From DASRWI01 sp035654655 (GTDB taxonomy: Bacteria > Bacteroidota > Ignavibacteria > Ignavibacteriales > Ignavibacteriaceae), in contig DASRWI010000017.1 of the NCBI GenBank assembly GCA_035654655.1, positions 1 through 64,000 of the forward strand: a stretch of DNA of 64,000 nt, given 5' to 3'. The notes under the pieces were generated by a model. It was not told the DNA's origin. It saw nothing but the letters and a program-made list of their open reading frames with translations, and did no database searches. How positions within the stretch are numbered: position 1 is the stretch's first letter; every line of letters begins with the position of its first letter. Positions 27,406 through 35,665 of this stretch are shown here, one piece after another. The translations under genes and the position numbers were made by a program.

Positions 27406-27897
27406 TTATGATTTCTTTGTTATAAATATTTCTTCATCTTTTATCTTAACCATATATTGATCAAGAGGACGTGGAGGGGGACCTGAAATGTTTCTTCCCT
27501 GAAGATCATACTTACCATTATGGCAGGTACACCAAATTATCTTTTCATCTTTTTTGTACTGCACTGTGCAATCAAGATGAGTGCAGGTCGCAGATAAAGC
27601 GACAAGACTTGCTCCATCTTTATTAATTAATATTACAGGGTCATTGCCGAAGCGAATAATTTTTGAATCCCCTGCTGCAAAATCATTTACTTTACCCGCG
27701 GATACAGATGTAACTTCAACTTCTCTTTGTTTTGGAGGTTTTAAAAACGATAGCACCGGATAACTAACTATAACAGCAAATCCTGCCATTGCTGTGGTTA
27801 AAAGGTATTTCAAAAAATCACGGCGATTTTGTTTTCCAGATATAATGCCGTCTATTTTTTCTTGAATTAGATTTTCCTTATCAGAAATTTCCTGCAT
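27406..27897 (-). CDS. Rieske iron-sulphur protein, Tat-exported
   Basis: The 163-residue protein has a Tat-type N-terminus, NRRDFLKYL (residues ~24-32) followed by a hydrophobic helix (TTAMAGFAVIVSYPVLSFL) that stays as an anchor. The cluster-binding motifs CTHLDC (~108-113) and CTCHNG (~126-131) carry the two Cys and two His of the 2Fe-2S site, and GPPPRPL matches the Pro loop. It is the first gene of the cytochrome operon. A sigma-54-like promoter sequence lies 38-53 nt upstream of its start. It passes electrons from quinol to the c-type subunit. Confidence 0.94.
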   Translation of the reverse strand: MQEISDKENLIQEKIDGIISGKQNRRDFLKYLLTTAMAGFAVIVSYPVLSFLKPPKQREVEVTSVSAGKVNDFAAGDSKIIRFGNDPVILINKDGASLVALSATCTHLDCTVQYKKDEKIIWCTCHNGKYDLQGRNISGPPPRPLDQYMVKIKDEEIFITKKS

Positions 27898-27934
27898 AAA
27901 ACTGCCTGGCTTTTTAATGGATTAATAAACAAGA

Positions 27935-27950
27935 TGCAGTTTTTATACCA
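27935..27950 (-). promoter_or_regulatory. candidate sigma-54 (-24/-12) promoter of the Rieske/cytochrome operon
   Basis: On the minus strand the sequence reads TGGTATAAAAACTGCA, compared with the consensus TGGCACG-N4-TTGCW. The invariant GG and GC are spaced exactly 12 nt apart as required, and seven of the eleven consensus positions outside the N4 spacer match. A start site would fall near 27924, about 27 nt before the Rieske ATG. The next gene upstream is an NtrC-family, sigma-54-dependent regulator. Confidence 0.55.
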
Positions 27951-28051
27951 ATGCAGTTATTTAAATTTTTGATTAAAATGGAATCTTTAAGTTTAAAAAA
28001 ATATAAAAGAGTGGGATAAATATGTCTCAGTGGAATTTTAAAGTCTCACTT

Positions 28052-29446
28052 TTATTTACTGGTTCTCCATACATCTGGATGCATATCATAATTATTTATC
28101 AAACGATGGATATGCCTTCTTGTAAGACCAGCTTCTTCAGCAATTTTAGTAACATTCCCTTTATGTTTTTCCATTAAAAATAAAAGATAACGTTTCTCTA
28201 AATCCTCAACTGCTTTTTGTTTTGCTTCAATAAGTGAATGTCCGATAAAATTTCCGGTTCCTGCTTCGGTATTAAGAATTTGGGGTGGTAAATCTATTAA
28301 TGTTATTTTGTCATGCTTTGCAAGAGTAACTGCACGTTCTACTGTATTTTCAAGTTCACGAATATTTCCCGGCCATCTATAGCTACAGAATACCCGCATT
28401 ACTTCATCGGTAAATAATGATATATTTTTTTTTGCTTGTGAATTAAATTTTTTTAGAAAATGTTCTGCAATAAGGGGTATATCCTCAATCCTATCACGTA
28501 ATGGAGGGACGTGAATATTTATTACATTAAGTCTATAAAAGAAATCCTTTCTCATCTTTTCTTCTTCCATTACTTTTTCAGGATCTCTATTAGTGGCTGA
28601 AATTAATCTTACATCAACTTGAATAAGTTCATGCCCGGCTATTCTTCTTAATTGTTGGTCCTGAAGTGTACGCAATAATTTTATTTGTAGGCTTAAAGGC
28701 AATTCACAAACTTCATCCAGAAAAAAAGTTCCTCCGGATGCATATTCAAGCAAGCCAGACTTACGGGATACGGCACCCGTAAATGCCCCTTTTTCATATC
28801 CGAATAACTCTGCTTCAAAAAGATTTTCAGGAAAAGCACCACAATTAACCGGTACAAAAGGTTTTGATTTTCTTCTGCTTCTTGCATGAATACTTCGAGC
28901 AATAAGTTCTTTGCCTGTTCCGCTTTCACCAGTAATCATAACATTAACATCTGACCTTGATACACTTTCTATCATTTCATAAATTTTCCTCATAACAGGA
29001 CTATTACCAATTATATTATCAAAGCTATACTTTTCTTCAAGCTGTTCAAGAAGATTTTCACGTTCAAGATAAAAACTTCTCTGCCTTAATCCTTTTTCAA
29101 TTATTATCTTAAGGTTTTCTGTCTCGAAAGGTTTTTCAATAAAATCAAATGCTCCCATTTTCATTGCTGCAACAGCACGGTCTATCGTTCCATATGCAGT
29201 GAAAATAATTACAGGAGTATTCGGTGCTGTATTTCTACAAATATCAAGGATTTCCATTCCGTTGTGTACCGGCATTAGAAGGTCACAGAATATTAAATCA
29301 AAGTCATTTTCTTTAAGAAGCTTTATTGCAACTTCAGTATCTGAAACAGGAAAAGGATTATTACCAAGCGCTACTAAAATTTTTGTGCAGCCCGAAAGCA
29401 TATCAGGTTCATCATCAATAACTAAAATCCTTGGTTTGCTATTCAT
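28052..29446 (-). CDS. NtrC-family sigma-54-dependent response regulator
   Basis: The 464-residue protein has a receiver domain (1-~120; phospho-acceptor Asp in LIFCDLLMPV, Lys in IEKPF). An AAA+ domain follows (about 140-375) with Walker A GESGTGKE, the sigma-54 contact loop GAFTGA, Walker B GGTFFLDEV and the R-finger region FYRLNV. The C-terminal Fis-type helix-turn-helix (about 420-455) is GNVTKIAEEAGLTRRHIHRL. It binds enhancers and remodels sigma-54 RNA polymerase. It overlaps the kinase gene by 8 nt (29439-29446), so the two form a pair. The first downstream operon encodes the Rieske/cytochrome complex, with a sigma-54-like promoter. Confidence 0.95.
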   Translation of the reverse strand: MNSKPRILVIDDEPDMLSGCTKILVALGNNPFPVSDTEVAIKLLKENDFDLIFCDLLMPVHNGMEILDICRNTAPNTPVIIFTAYGTIDRAVAAMKMGAFDFIEKPFETENLKIIIEKGLRQRSFYLERENLLEQLEEKYSFDNIIGNSPVMRKIYEMIESVSRSDVNVMITGESGTGKELIARSIHARSRRKSKPFVPVNCGAFPENLFEAELFGYEKGAFTGAVSRKSGLLEYASGGTFFLDEVCELPLSLQIKLLRTLQDQQLRRIAGHELIQVDVRLISATNRDPEKVMEEEKMRKDFFYRLNVINIHVPPLRDRIEDIPLIAEHFLKKFNSQAKKNISLFTDEVMRVFCSYRWPGNIRELENTVERAVTLAKHDKITLIDLPPQILNTEAGTGNFIGHSLIEAKQKAVEDLEKRYLLFLMEKHKGNVTKIAEEAGLTRRHIHRLINNYDMHPDVWRTSK

Positions 29447-31184
29447 TTTTATTCTCCCATTCCGGTAACGTTATACAAAATTCTGTCATTTCACCTTTTT
29501 TGCTTTTTACTTCTATCGTTCCTTTATGTCTGATTATAATAGATCTAACTATTGATAATCCCAATCCTGTTCCGGAAATTTTTGTAGTGAAGAATGGTTC
29601 AAAAACTTTGTTTATATTATCTTCATTAATACCGGAACCATTATCGTTGATTATTACCATTATAGAACCATTTTTACCACGCTTAAATATTTTTTCTTTT
29701 TTGTAGAAATGTTTCATCTCGACAGTTATAAGACCACCAGGTTCAACTGCATCTATTGAATTATTTAAAAGATTAATAAATACTTGTTCAAGCTGATTTT
29801 GGTCTCCCCAAATATTTAAAGAATATTCGGGATAATATTTAATAACCTTTATTCTCTTCTCTCTGATTTTAGGACTAAGTATATAAAGGCTTTCATCGGC
29901 TAATGAAATTATATCCATCTCTTTGGGTTCAAAAGGCATTCTTTTTGAAAAATTTAGAATTGTTCGAGTATAGTCACTAACACGGCGGGTTTGCTTTTTT
30001 ATTATTTCAAGTTCTTCCCGTAATTCTGGTTCTGCTCCATCCCTTAATAAAATAGAATCGGCATGGGCTGATATTATTCCCATAGGAGTATTAAGTTCGT
30101 GCGCTACTGAATCTACTAACTCACCGATTGAAGCCAATCTTGATGAATGATTAAGCTGCTCCTGAAAATCCCTTATTCGTTCAATGTTCTTAGTATCTTC
30201 TTCAGATTTTATTCTTCTCATATTCAAATAATAGATTATAAATAAGAATGAAAGCAGTGTCGCCAATATTATAACACCAAGAATAAAAAAGAGTTTAAAT
30301 CTACTTTTTAATCCTGCAATAACGTCAGGAAGTAAAGTGGAAATTGCTATGTTCCATCTTTGATTTTCAATTTGCATTGGGACATATGCAAAAATTTTAC
30401 TTGGTTCATCTCCTTTAACAAGATATTCTCCAAAATTGGGAGTGGAAGAAGTCATAATTTTTTTCTGGTCATCAAAAGTTTTATGACACGAAAGGCATTC
30501 ATTCCTCATATTAAGGATAGAATTAAAAAGCATTTCCTGATGCCGTGGGTGATAAATTAATCTCCCTTCCCCATCAAGTATCCATACAAAATCATTGTTG
30601 CTAAGCTTTAAAGGAGTTATAAAATTTTTTATTAATGAATCAAAGTTTATAAGGAATGCTGCATACTCATTATTGTTTTTAAAAGGCATTATTATTAAAA
30701 ATGATTTTTCCGATTTAATATCACTTATAGAATCAGGATATACTTTAGAAACATAAAATGAATAATGAGCAGTGTCATTATTAAAAAAATAAAATATTTC
30801 GTTATGTAAATTATTAAACCACTTTGGCGGCTCTTTACCTGAAACATATTTTATATTAGAATTTTCATCGAGTAGTATTATTGAAGAGAGTATTGTATGG
30901 TCATAATTCAAACGGAATTGATTTATAAAATCCTTTAACAATGAATTATTTTTATGAGTTAAGGTGGGATTACTTGTAATAAACTCCATATCTTTTACAA
31001 GATGATATAGAAAATAGCGAGTACCTTCCGAAACAACTTTTGCCATTTCAAGTTGCTGCACCTGATGATTTTTTTTTGCATCATCAAGAGTCATAGAATA
31101 AATGAGATCTACCAGGAAGATAAAAAAGATACAGGTGGCAAAAATCATTAAACCAAGAAAATATTTGTTAACCTTTTTCTGCAT
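29439..31184 (-). CDS. sensor histidine kinase with a periplasmic CXXCH haem-binding motif
   Basis: The 581-residue protein has transmembrane helices at about 9-30 and 298-320 with a ~265-residue extracytoplasmic sensor between them. The sensor has Cache/PAS-like features (FVWILDGEGRLIYHPRHQEM) and one CLSCH motif at about 230-234 (DNA 30483-30497). The cytoplasmic part has an H-box HELNTP (His ~362), N-box NQLEQVFINLLNNSIDAV, G1 DNGSGI and G2 GTGLGLS. CXXCH in an exported domain normally binds haem c covalently, so it may sense redox state, oxygen or NO. It is transcribed with the NtrC-type regulator. Confidence 0.9.
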   Translation of the reverse strand: MQKKVNKYFLGLMIFATCIFFIFLVDLIYSMTLDDAKKNHQVQQLEMAKVVSEGTRYFLYHLVKDMEFITSNPTLTHKNNSLLKDFINQFRLNYDHTILSSIILLDENSNIKYVSGKEPPKWFNNLHNEIFYFFNNDTAHYSFYVSKVYPDSISDIKSEKSFLIIMPFKNNNEYAAFLINFDSLIKNFITPLKLSNNDFVWILDGEGRLIYHPRHQEMLFNSILNMRNECLSCHKTFDDQKKIMTSSTPNFGEYLVKGDEPSKIFAYVPMQIENQRWNIAISTLLPDVIAGLKSRFKLFFILGVIILATLLSFLFIIYYLNMRRIKSEEDTKNIERIRDFQEQLNHSSRLASIGELVDSVAHELNTPMGIISAHADSILLRDGAEPELREELEIIKKQTRRVSDYTRTILNFSKRMPFEPKEMDIISLADESLYILSPKIREKRIKVIKYYPEYSLNIWGDQNQLEQVFINLLNNSIDAVEPGGLITVEMKHFYKKEKIFKRGKNGSIMVIINDNGSGINEDNINKVFEPFFTTKISGTGLGLSIVRSIIIRHKGTIEVKSKKGEMTEFCITLPEWENKNE

Positions 31185-31613
31185 AATGAAAAAGCTTTAT
31201 CTTGGATAATTATTACCGGGACAATGTTGTCTCATGAAAAACTATCAAATAAATTATCAAAAGCAATTTTTTTCTGTAGAGTAATTCAGCAATGAATGAT
31301 AAGATATCTCATTTTGCACTAATCTGTTTTTACTATCAATGGGTTTATTGATTGGTTTCAGCTACCAAAATTTACTTTTAAAAAATCACTATTACCTCCC
31401 AGGATTTGAAAAATTTTTTCCTCTTAATTGCTTTTCCTTTTACTAATTATTTTACTTTGAAGACAAGGATAAAATAGATTAGATTAATTTATTTGAAAAA
31501 GCTCTACTTTAATCTACTATCCTTGTTTTTGCGTTCTGAATCATTTACCTTTCATAATATTAATTCTATTCTCTATTTCCACATCGATCTAATCAGTTAA
31601 AAGGAGTTGAAAG
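31185..31613. other. 429-nt divergent intergenic region
   Basis: Leader between the kinase (-) and the T9SS gene (+). It holds a long imperfect inverted repeat (31463-31526, listed separately) and, at 31602-31607, a strong Shine-Dalgarno (AAGGAG) before the ATG at 31614. No other open frame or RNA gene was seen. Confidence 0.6.
31463..31526 (+). repeat. imperfect inverted repeat in the leader of the T9SS gene
   Basis: Outer arms ACAAGGATA (31463-31471) and TATCCTTGT (31518-31526) are perfect complements; inner arms TAGATTAA (~31479-31486) and TTAATCTA (~31509-31516) pair as well. A T-run follows at 31526-31530. It could be an attenuator-type terminator in the mRNA leader, or an operator. Confidence 0.5.
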
Positions 31614-31628
31614 ATGAAAAATTTTTTT
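31614..31628 (+). other. start codon and A5T7 tract that puts the T9SS gene out of frame
   Basis: ATG at 31614 with AAGGAG 7-12 nt upstream opens MKNFF and then loses phase because of the run AAAAATTTTTTT (31617-31628). Removing one T gives MKNFLLWIIFLNVGYLSAV, a perfect signal peptide joined to the long downstream frame. This is either a sequencing error or a real off-phase state. Confidence 0.65.
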
Positions 31629-33462
31629 GCTCTGGATTATTTTTCTAAATGTGGGGTATCTATCTGCTGTTAATCTACCAGATAGTTTGATAGTAGATAA
31701 ATCATATATCGATACTGGACTTACATATAAAACGGGCTATTTTACTGCATTCCAGCGTTATTATTTTCAGAGTTTTATTGAAGATGATAATGGTTTTCTT
31801 CATATCTCATACATTGACAACTACGAACTGTACTACTACAAATCTACTGATAATGGACTTTCTTGGACGGGCGAAAAAGTAGTCACAGGTCATGAAGGAG
31901 ATATTTACAGTGCTGCTTTAACTGTTGATGAGGCCGGGTATGTTTATTTCGGAATAACTGTACACCCTCTTTTTAATTATTGCAATCCTACTTCAGTGGG
32001 CAGCGGAACTGAATTCCAATACGATATTTACTGCGTTAACAATAAAACAGGAAGTTGGACTTCAGAACTGATTTACACTCACTCTGCATCTAACTATGGT
32101 GCCAGAGTTGCTCTCCTTTATACTGACACCGGTAATAACATACATCTAATTGCAAATTACTACGGTTGGTATTCACAAGGCGGTACAGTTTGGGAATGGA
32201 TAAGGGATGCAAGTTCCAACATCTGGTCTTCCCAGAAAACTATTGTTACATTTACTGATGGAGGAACTGACAGGTTTATTTATGATAATTTTGTGTTTCT
32301 TCACGACAGCCAGGACAAAAAAATTCTAATTCTTTCAAGGCTTAAACAAAAACCATCTACCAACTGGAATTATTATCCTCTATTTTATCTTACTAATTCA
32401 GATTCAGTTTGGAGCTCACCTGTCGTCATTCAGGACAGTATAGCGTCACTATCAACATTTTATGCAGCACTTGATCCTGACGATCATGTCTATGTGGCAT
32501 ATCTTTTCAGTTCTACTCCTGGAAAACCTGAGCTGAAAATATCTAAAGATTTTGCCGCATCCCAGAGTGCCAACATTAATCTAGCTCCAGATGATTCGTT
32601 AACCTCAGTACGTATTTTATGTAATGCGGATGGTTTATTAACAATGACTCTTTATAGAAAAAATAAAAATCCGTCATTTTCATTCAGTACCGACGGATTT
32701 AATTGGACAAATCCGGTAGAATCAGATTCAAGTGATCGTTTATACTGGGGAGGGATTATGCCAAGAACAAACACGGTAAACAGTAAATTCCCTGAATACT
32801 GCAAGCATTTAAATTCAATTCCTGGACCGCATACTACACAACCGTATGGACCGGACACTCTAATTTTCGGAAGCATAAGGCTCATTCCAATGGCATCTGC
32901 ACCTTCGCTGTATTCTCCGGAAAATGCTGTTTCAATTGATACAACATCAGCAGAATTTTCACGGAGTACATGCTACCCTCAAGTAATAAAATACTGGTTT
33001 GAGATATCTGATAATGCCGAATTTAATTTATCATTCATTGATTCGACTTTAACAGATACTTTATTTTTATATAACAATCTTCAATATAATAAAACTTATT
33101 ACTGGCGTGTAAAAGGTGCTAACGTGAGAGGCTGGGGTCCTTTCAGTGAGACATTTACTATATCAACAATTCTTGTTGGTGTAAATAATATTATTCCTTT
33201 GGAATATGCGCTTTACCAGAATTATCCAAATCCTTTTAATCCTGTTACAATAATAGATTATTCTATTAAAGAAAGAACTCAGGTATATATATCAATAATT
33301 AATATAATTGGTGAAGAAGCTGCCGTTCTTGTTAACTCAGAAAAAGAAAGTGGTTACTATAGAATAAATTTCGATGCTTCCAATCTACCAAGCGGTGTTT
33401 ATTTTTATAGGCTGAAAGCGGGAGATTTTATTCAGTCAAAGAAGATGATTTTGATGAAATAA
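31627..33462 (+). CDS. T9SS-secreted sialidase-like (BNR-type) protein, start out of frame
   Basis: The frame is shown from the in-frame TTG at 31627 (611 residues), but the natural start is almost surely the ATG at 31614, separated by a one-base frame slip. The N-terminal ~430 residues have repeated Trp/Asp-rich phrases (SWTGEKVV, SWTSELIY, WSSQKTIVTF, VWSSPVVIQD) that suggest a BNR/sialidase-type beta-propeller. Catalytic residues cannot be assigned. A fibronectin-like region follows (about 430-520). The end is a T9SS sorting domain (NYPNPFNPVTIIDYSIKE, SGVYFYRLKAGDFIQSKK). Codon use is somewhat GC-richer than neighbours. Expected location is the surface or medium. Confidence 0.7.
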   Translation: MLWIIFLNVGYLSAVNLPDSLIVDKSYIDTGLTYKTGYFTAFQRYYFQSFIEDDNGFLHISYIDNYELYYYKSTDNGLSWTGEKVVTGHEGDIYSAALTVDEAGYVYFGITVHPLFNYCNPTSVGSGTEFQYDIYCVNNKTGSWTSELIYTHSASNYGARVALLYTDTGNNIHLIANYYGWYSQGGTVWEWIRDASSNIWSSQKTIVTFTDGGTDRFIYDNFVFLHDSQDKKILILSRLKQKPSTNWNYYPLFYLTNSDSVWSSPVVIQDSIASLSTFYAALDPDDHVYVAYLFSSTPGKPELKISKDFAASQSANINLAPDDSLTSVRILCNADGLLTMTLYRKNKNPSFSFSTDGFNWTNPVESDSSDRLYWGGIMPRTNTVNSKFPEYCKHLNSIPGPHTTQPYGPDTLIFGSIRLIPMASAPSLYSPENAVSIDTTSAEFSRSTCYPQVIKYWFEISDNAEFNLSFIDSTLTDTLFLYNNLQYNKTYYWRVKGANVRGWGPFSETFTISTILVGVNNIIPLEYALYQNYPNPFNPVTIIDYSIKERTQVYISIINIIGEEAAVLVNSEKESGYYRINFDASNLPSGVYFYRLKAGDFIQSKKMILMK

Positions 33463-33484
33463 ATTATTTGGAGCTAAATTAATT

Positions 33485-33517
33485 GATTAAAGCCAGATGA
33501 ATAATCTGGCTTTAATC
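33485..33517 (+). terminator. hairpin terminator after the T9SS sialidase-like gene
   Basis: Perfect 14-bp stem GATTAAAGCCAGAT (33485-33498 with 33504-33517) with a 5-nt loop. It lacks a long U-run but the stem is very strong. Confidence 0.7.
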
Positions 33518-33547
33518 ACTCACTTGCTTCTCTAACATTTTTATAAT

Positions 33548-33576
33548 AAAAAAACCTCAATCCTTTTCGATTGAGG
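33548..33576 (-). terminator. Rho-independent terminator after the delta-60-like repeat gene
   Basis: 8-bp stem CCTCAATC/GATTGAGG (33555-33562 with 33569-33576). Read on the minus strand it is followed by a run of seven Ts, 19 nt after the stop codon. Confidence 0.85.
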
Positions 33577-33594
33577 AAACCGGTCTATTTAATT

Positions 33595-35325
33595 TTATTT
33601 AATTAAAATTAATTTTTTTGTAGAAACAAAATTTCCTGAAGTCATTTGATAAAAGTAGGTTCCTGCAGAAAAAGAAGATGCATCAAATTGAACTTCATAA
33701 TTCCCGACTGGTTTAACTTCATTAACCAGAGACATTATTTCTTTTCCCATTACATCAAAAACTTTTATTGATACTTTGTTTTCAAAAGGAACAGAATATT
33801 TTATTGAAGTTGTTGGATTAAATGGATTTGGGTAATTCTGGCTCAAAGTAAATTCTGAAGGTTCACCAACTTCAACTTCAATGGTATTTGAATATTCAAA
33901 TTGTCCATTAAAATCTGTTTGCTTTAATCGAAAACTATATTTTCCTTCTGAAAGCCTTTTATCTAAGAAAGAATAATTATTTTTTTGAGTTGATGTCCCT
34001 CTTCCTTCAATAAACGACAATGTGGTCCAGTCGTTGCTTCCTGATTTTCTTTGAACTTCAAATCCCTTATTGTTTGTTTCGGTTGCAGTCGACCATAATA
34101 ATTCAACATCGTCATTATTTGTAATAGCAGTGAAGCTTGATAATTCAACTGGAAGAACCAAGGCTGTTTTAAGCAGCCAGACATCGTGAACACCTGTTCC
34201 GTATGATAAAGTATGTCCTGTTATAACATAACTGCCATCTGTAGATTGAATTCCACAATAACCGACATCAGATGCAGTACCCCCATAAGTTTTATCAAGA
34301 ATTTTATTTCCTAAAGAATCAGTTTTAATTAACCAAACATCATCACCTCCGGCACCAAAGGACAAAGTGTAACCAGTAATCAGATAACCTTTATCGGAAG
34401 TAATTTCAATCCAATTACCATAATCTCTACCAGTACCCCCAAAAGTTTTATTCCATTCTTCAACACCCTGGCTATTTGTTTTAATCAACCACATATCATC
34501 TAGTCCAGCGCCAAAGCAAGATGTATAACCTGTAAGAATATATCCTCCATCAGAAGTCTGCTGCACACAATAACCTCTATCAGCATCATCACCTCCAAAA
34601 TATTTTAGCCACTGCTGATTACCAAGAGAGTCAATCTTTAACAGTAATGCATTGCCAATATAACCTGGGCCAAGGAAAGTCCATCCTGTAATTATATAAC
34701 CACCATCGGAAGTTTTTTGAATATTTCTCGCTCCATCAGAACTATTTCCACCATAATTTTTCTTCCAAATATCTGTACCATTGGCATCAGTTTTAATGAC
34801 CCAAACATCCCTGCTTCCAAGAGTTCCAAATGAACTTGTTGCACCAGCAATAATATAACCTCCATCATCTGTTTGTAGGACGGAATAACCTTCTTCGTCG
34901 TTAGAACCCCCAAAAGTTCTATTCCATATTTCATTTCCCAAACTATCTGTTTTATAAAGAACAACATCCATCAATCCCATTCCCATAGATTTTGTATATC
35001 CAGTTAAGATATATCCTTTATCAGAGGTCTGCTGGATGGAATAAGCTTCATCATCAGCATCACCTCCAAGAGCTTTATTCCAAACTTCATTCCCCATTGC
35101 ATCAGTTTTTACCAGCCATATATTTCTTCCGCTCATAGTACCAAAAGAACGAGTATAACCCACAATAATATAGCCGCCGTCCTGAGTTTGCTTTAATGAA
35201 TAGCCAACATCTATGTTGGTCCCACCGAATGTTTTAGTCCATAGAGTTTCAATGGATTGAGGGAAGGAAATACTGCTAATTAAGATTAAAAAAACAAATA
35301 AATAAGAATTAGTAGAAAACTTCAT
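33595..35325 (-). CDS. T9SS-secreted protein with seven WLVKTD-type repeats
   Basis: The product (576 residues from Met5 of the longest frame) has a signal peptide (MKFSTNSYLFVFLILISSIS). Seven repeats of about 52 residues follow, each with W.k.fGG...D.gysi.qT.DgGYi..GyT.S.G....d.wLiKtD..Gn (for example GGYIIVGYTRSFG, DVWLIKTDSLGN). They probably form a beta-propeller. Next is a fibronectin-like module (about 390-480), then a T9SS sorting domain (NYPNPFNPTTSIKYSVPF to the end STKKLILIK). I chose the ATG at 35325 because GAGG lies 6 nt upstream and the signal peptide starts there. The substrate or ligand is unknown. Confidence 0.85.
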   Translation of the reverse strand: MKFSTNSYLFVFLILISSISFPQSIETLWTKTFGGTNIDVGYSLKQTQDGGYIIVGYTRSFGTMSGRNIWLVKTDAMGNEVWNKALGGDADDEAYSIQQTSDKGYILTGYTKSMGMGLMDVVLYKTDSLGNEIWNRTFGGSNDEEGYSVLQTDDGGYIIAGATSSFGTLGSRDVWVIKTDANGTDIWKKNYGGNSSDGARNIQKTSDGGYIITGWTFLGPGYIGNALLLKIDSLGNQQWLKYFGGDDADRGYCVQQTSDGGYILTGYTSCFGAGLDDMWLIKTNSQGVEEWNKTFGGTGRDYGNWIEITSDKGYLITGYTLSFGAGGDDVWLIKTDSLGNKILDKTYGGTASDVGYCGIQSTDGSYVITGHTLSYGTGVHDVWLLKTALVLPVELSSFTAITNNDDVELLWSTATETNNKGFEVQRKSGSNDWTTLSFIEGRGTSTQKNNYSFLDKRLSEGKYSFRLKQTDFNGQFEYSNTIEVEVGEPSEFTLSQNYPNPFNPTTSIKYSVPFENKVSIKVFDVMGKEIMSLVNEVKPVGNYEVQFDASSFSAGTYFYQMTSGNFVSTKKLILIK

Positions 35326-35454
35326 AATGAACCTCAAAAACTTAGAAAATTATATTTTTTAATCAATTTAGAAAAAATATTGCTTAAAAAGTAGAAAATA
35401 AAAAAAGAAAGGAAGTAATAATGAAAAGTATTTTTATATTAGAATAAAAATTAT

Positions 35455-35462
35455 ATCTTTGT
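35455..35462 (+). promoter_or_regulatory. TAnnTTTG -7 element for tRNA-Ser
   Basis: TATCTTTG matches the Bacteroidota -7 consensus TAnnTTTG exactly and would start transcription about 25 nt before the tRNA. A clear TTG -33 box was not found at the usual spacing. Confidence 0.5.
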
Positions 35463-35493
35463 AGACTAAAAATTAAGATTTAGCCAAGAACCC

Positions 35494-35582
35494 GGAGAGG
35501 TGGGTGAGTGGCTGAAACCAACGGTTTGCTAAACCGTCCTACGTGTTAAAGCGTAGCCCGGGTTCGAATCCCGGCCTCTCCG
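35494..35582 (+). tRNA. tRNA-Ser(GCT)
   Basis: An 89-nt class II tRNA. The acceptor arms GGAGAGG (35494-35500) and CCTCTCC (35575-35581) pair perfectly, followed by G as discriminator. The anticodon arm ACGGT-TTGCTAA-ACCGT puts GCT at 35528-35530. The long variable arm (CTACG/CGTAG) is typical of serine tRNA, and the T arm holds GGTTCGAATCC. CCA is not encoded. It decodes AGC and AGU. Confidence 0.96.
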
Positions 35583-35584
35583 CT

Positions 35585-35608
35585 AAAAAGCAGGTTTACC
35601 TGCTTTTT
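35585..35608 (+). terminator. Rho-independent terminator after tRNA-Ser
   Basis: 9-bp stem AAAAGCAGG/CCTGCTTTT (35586-35594 with 35599-35607), 4-nt loop and a short T-run. It lies 4 nt after the tRNA. Confidence 0.85.
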
Positions 35609-35665
35609 CCATTTTAAAATGATTATGGGAAAAATAAGCTCAATTGTGGAAAAAATTTCACAGCT

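Noticed and set aside
33963..35300. Possible CRISPR or satellite array in the repeat gene
   Set aside because: The repeats follow codon phase with changing third bases and make one long protein, so they are coding repeats.
35494..35582. tRNA-Ser as an integration site of a mobile element
   Set aside because: No integrase or duplicated tRNA 3' end was seen on either side.
35629..35665. Imperfect hairpin after the NAPRT gene
   Set aside because: Arms AAAATAAGCT and AGCTTTATTTT pair only with a bulge and the loop is long; too weak to list as a terminator.
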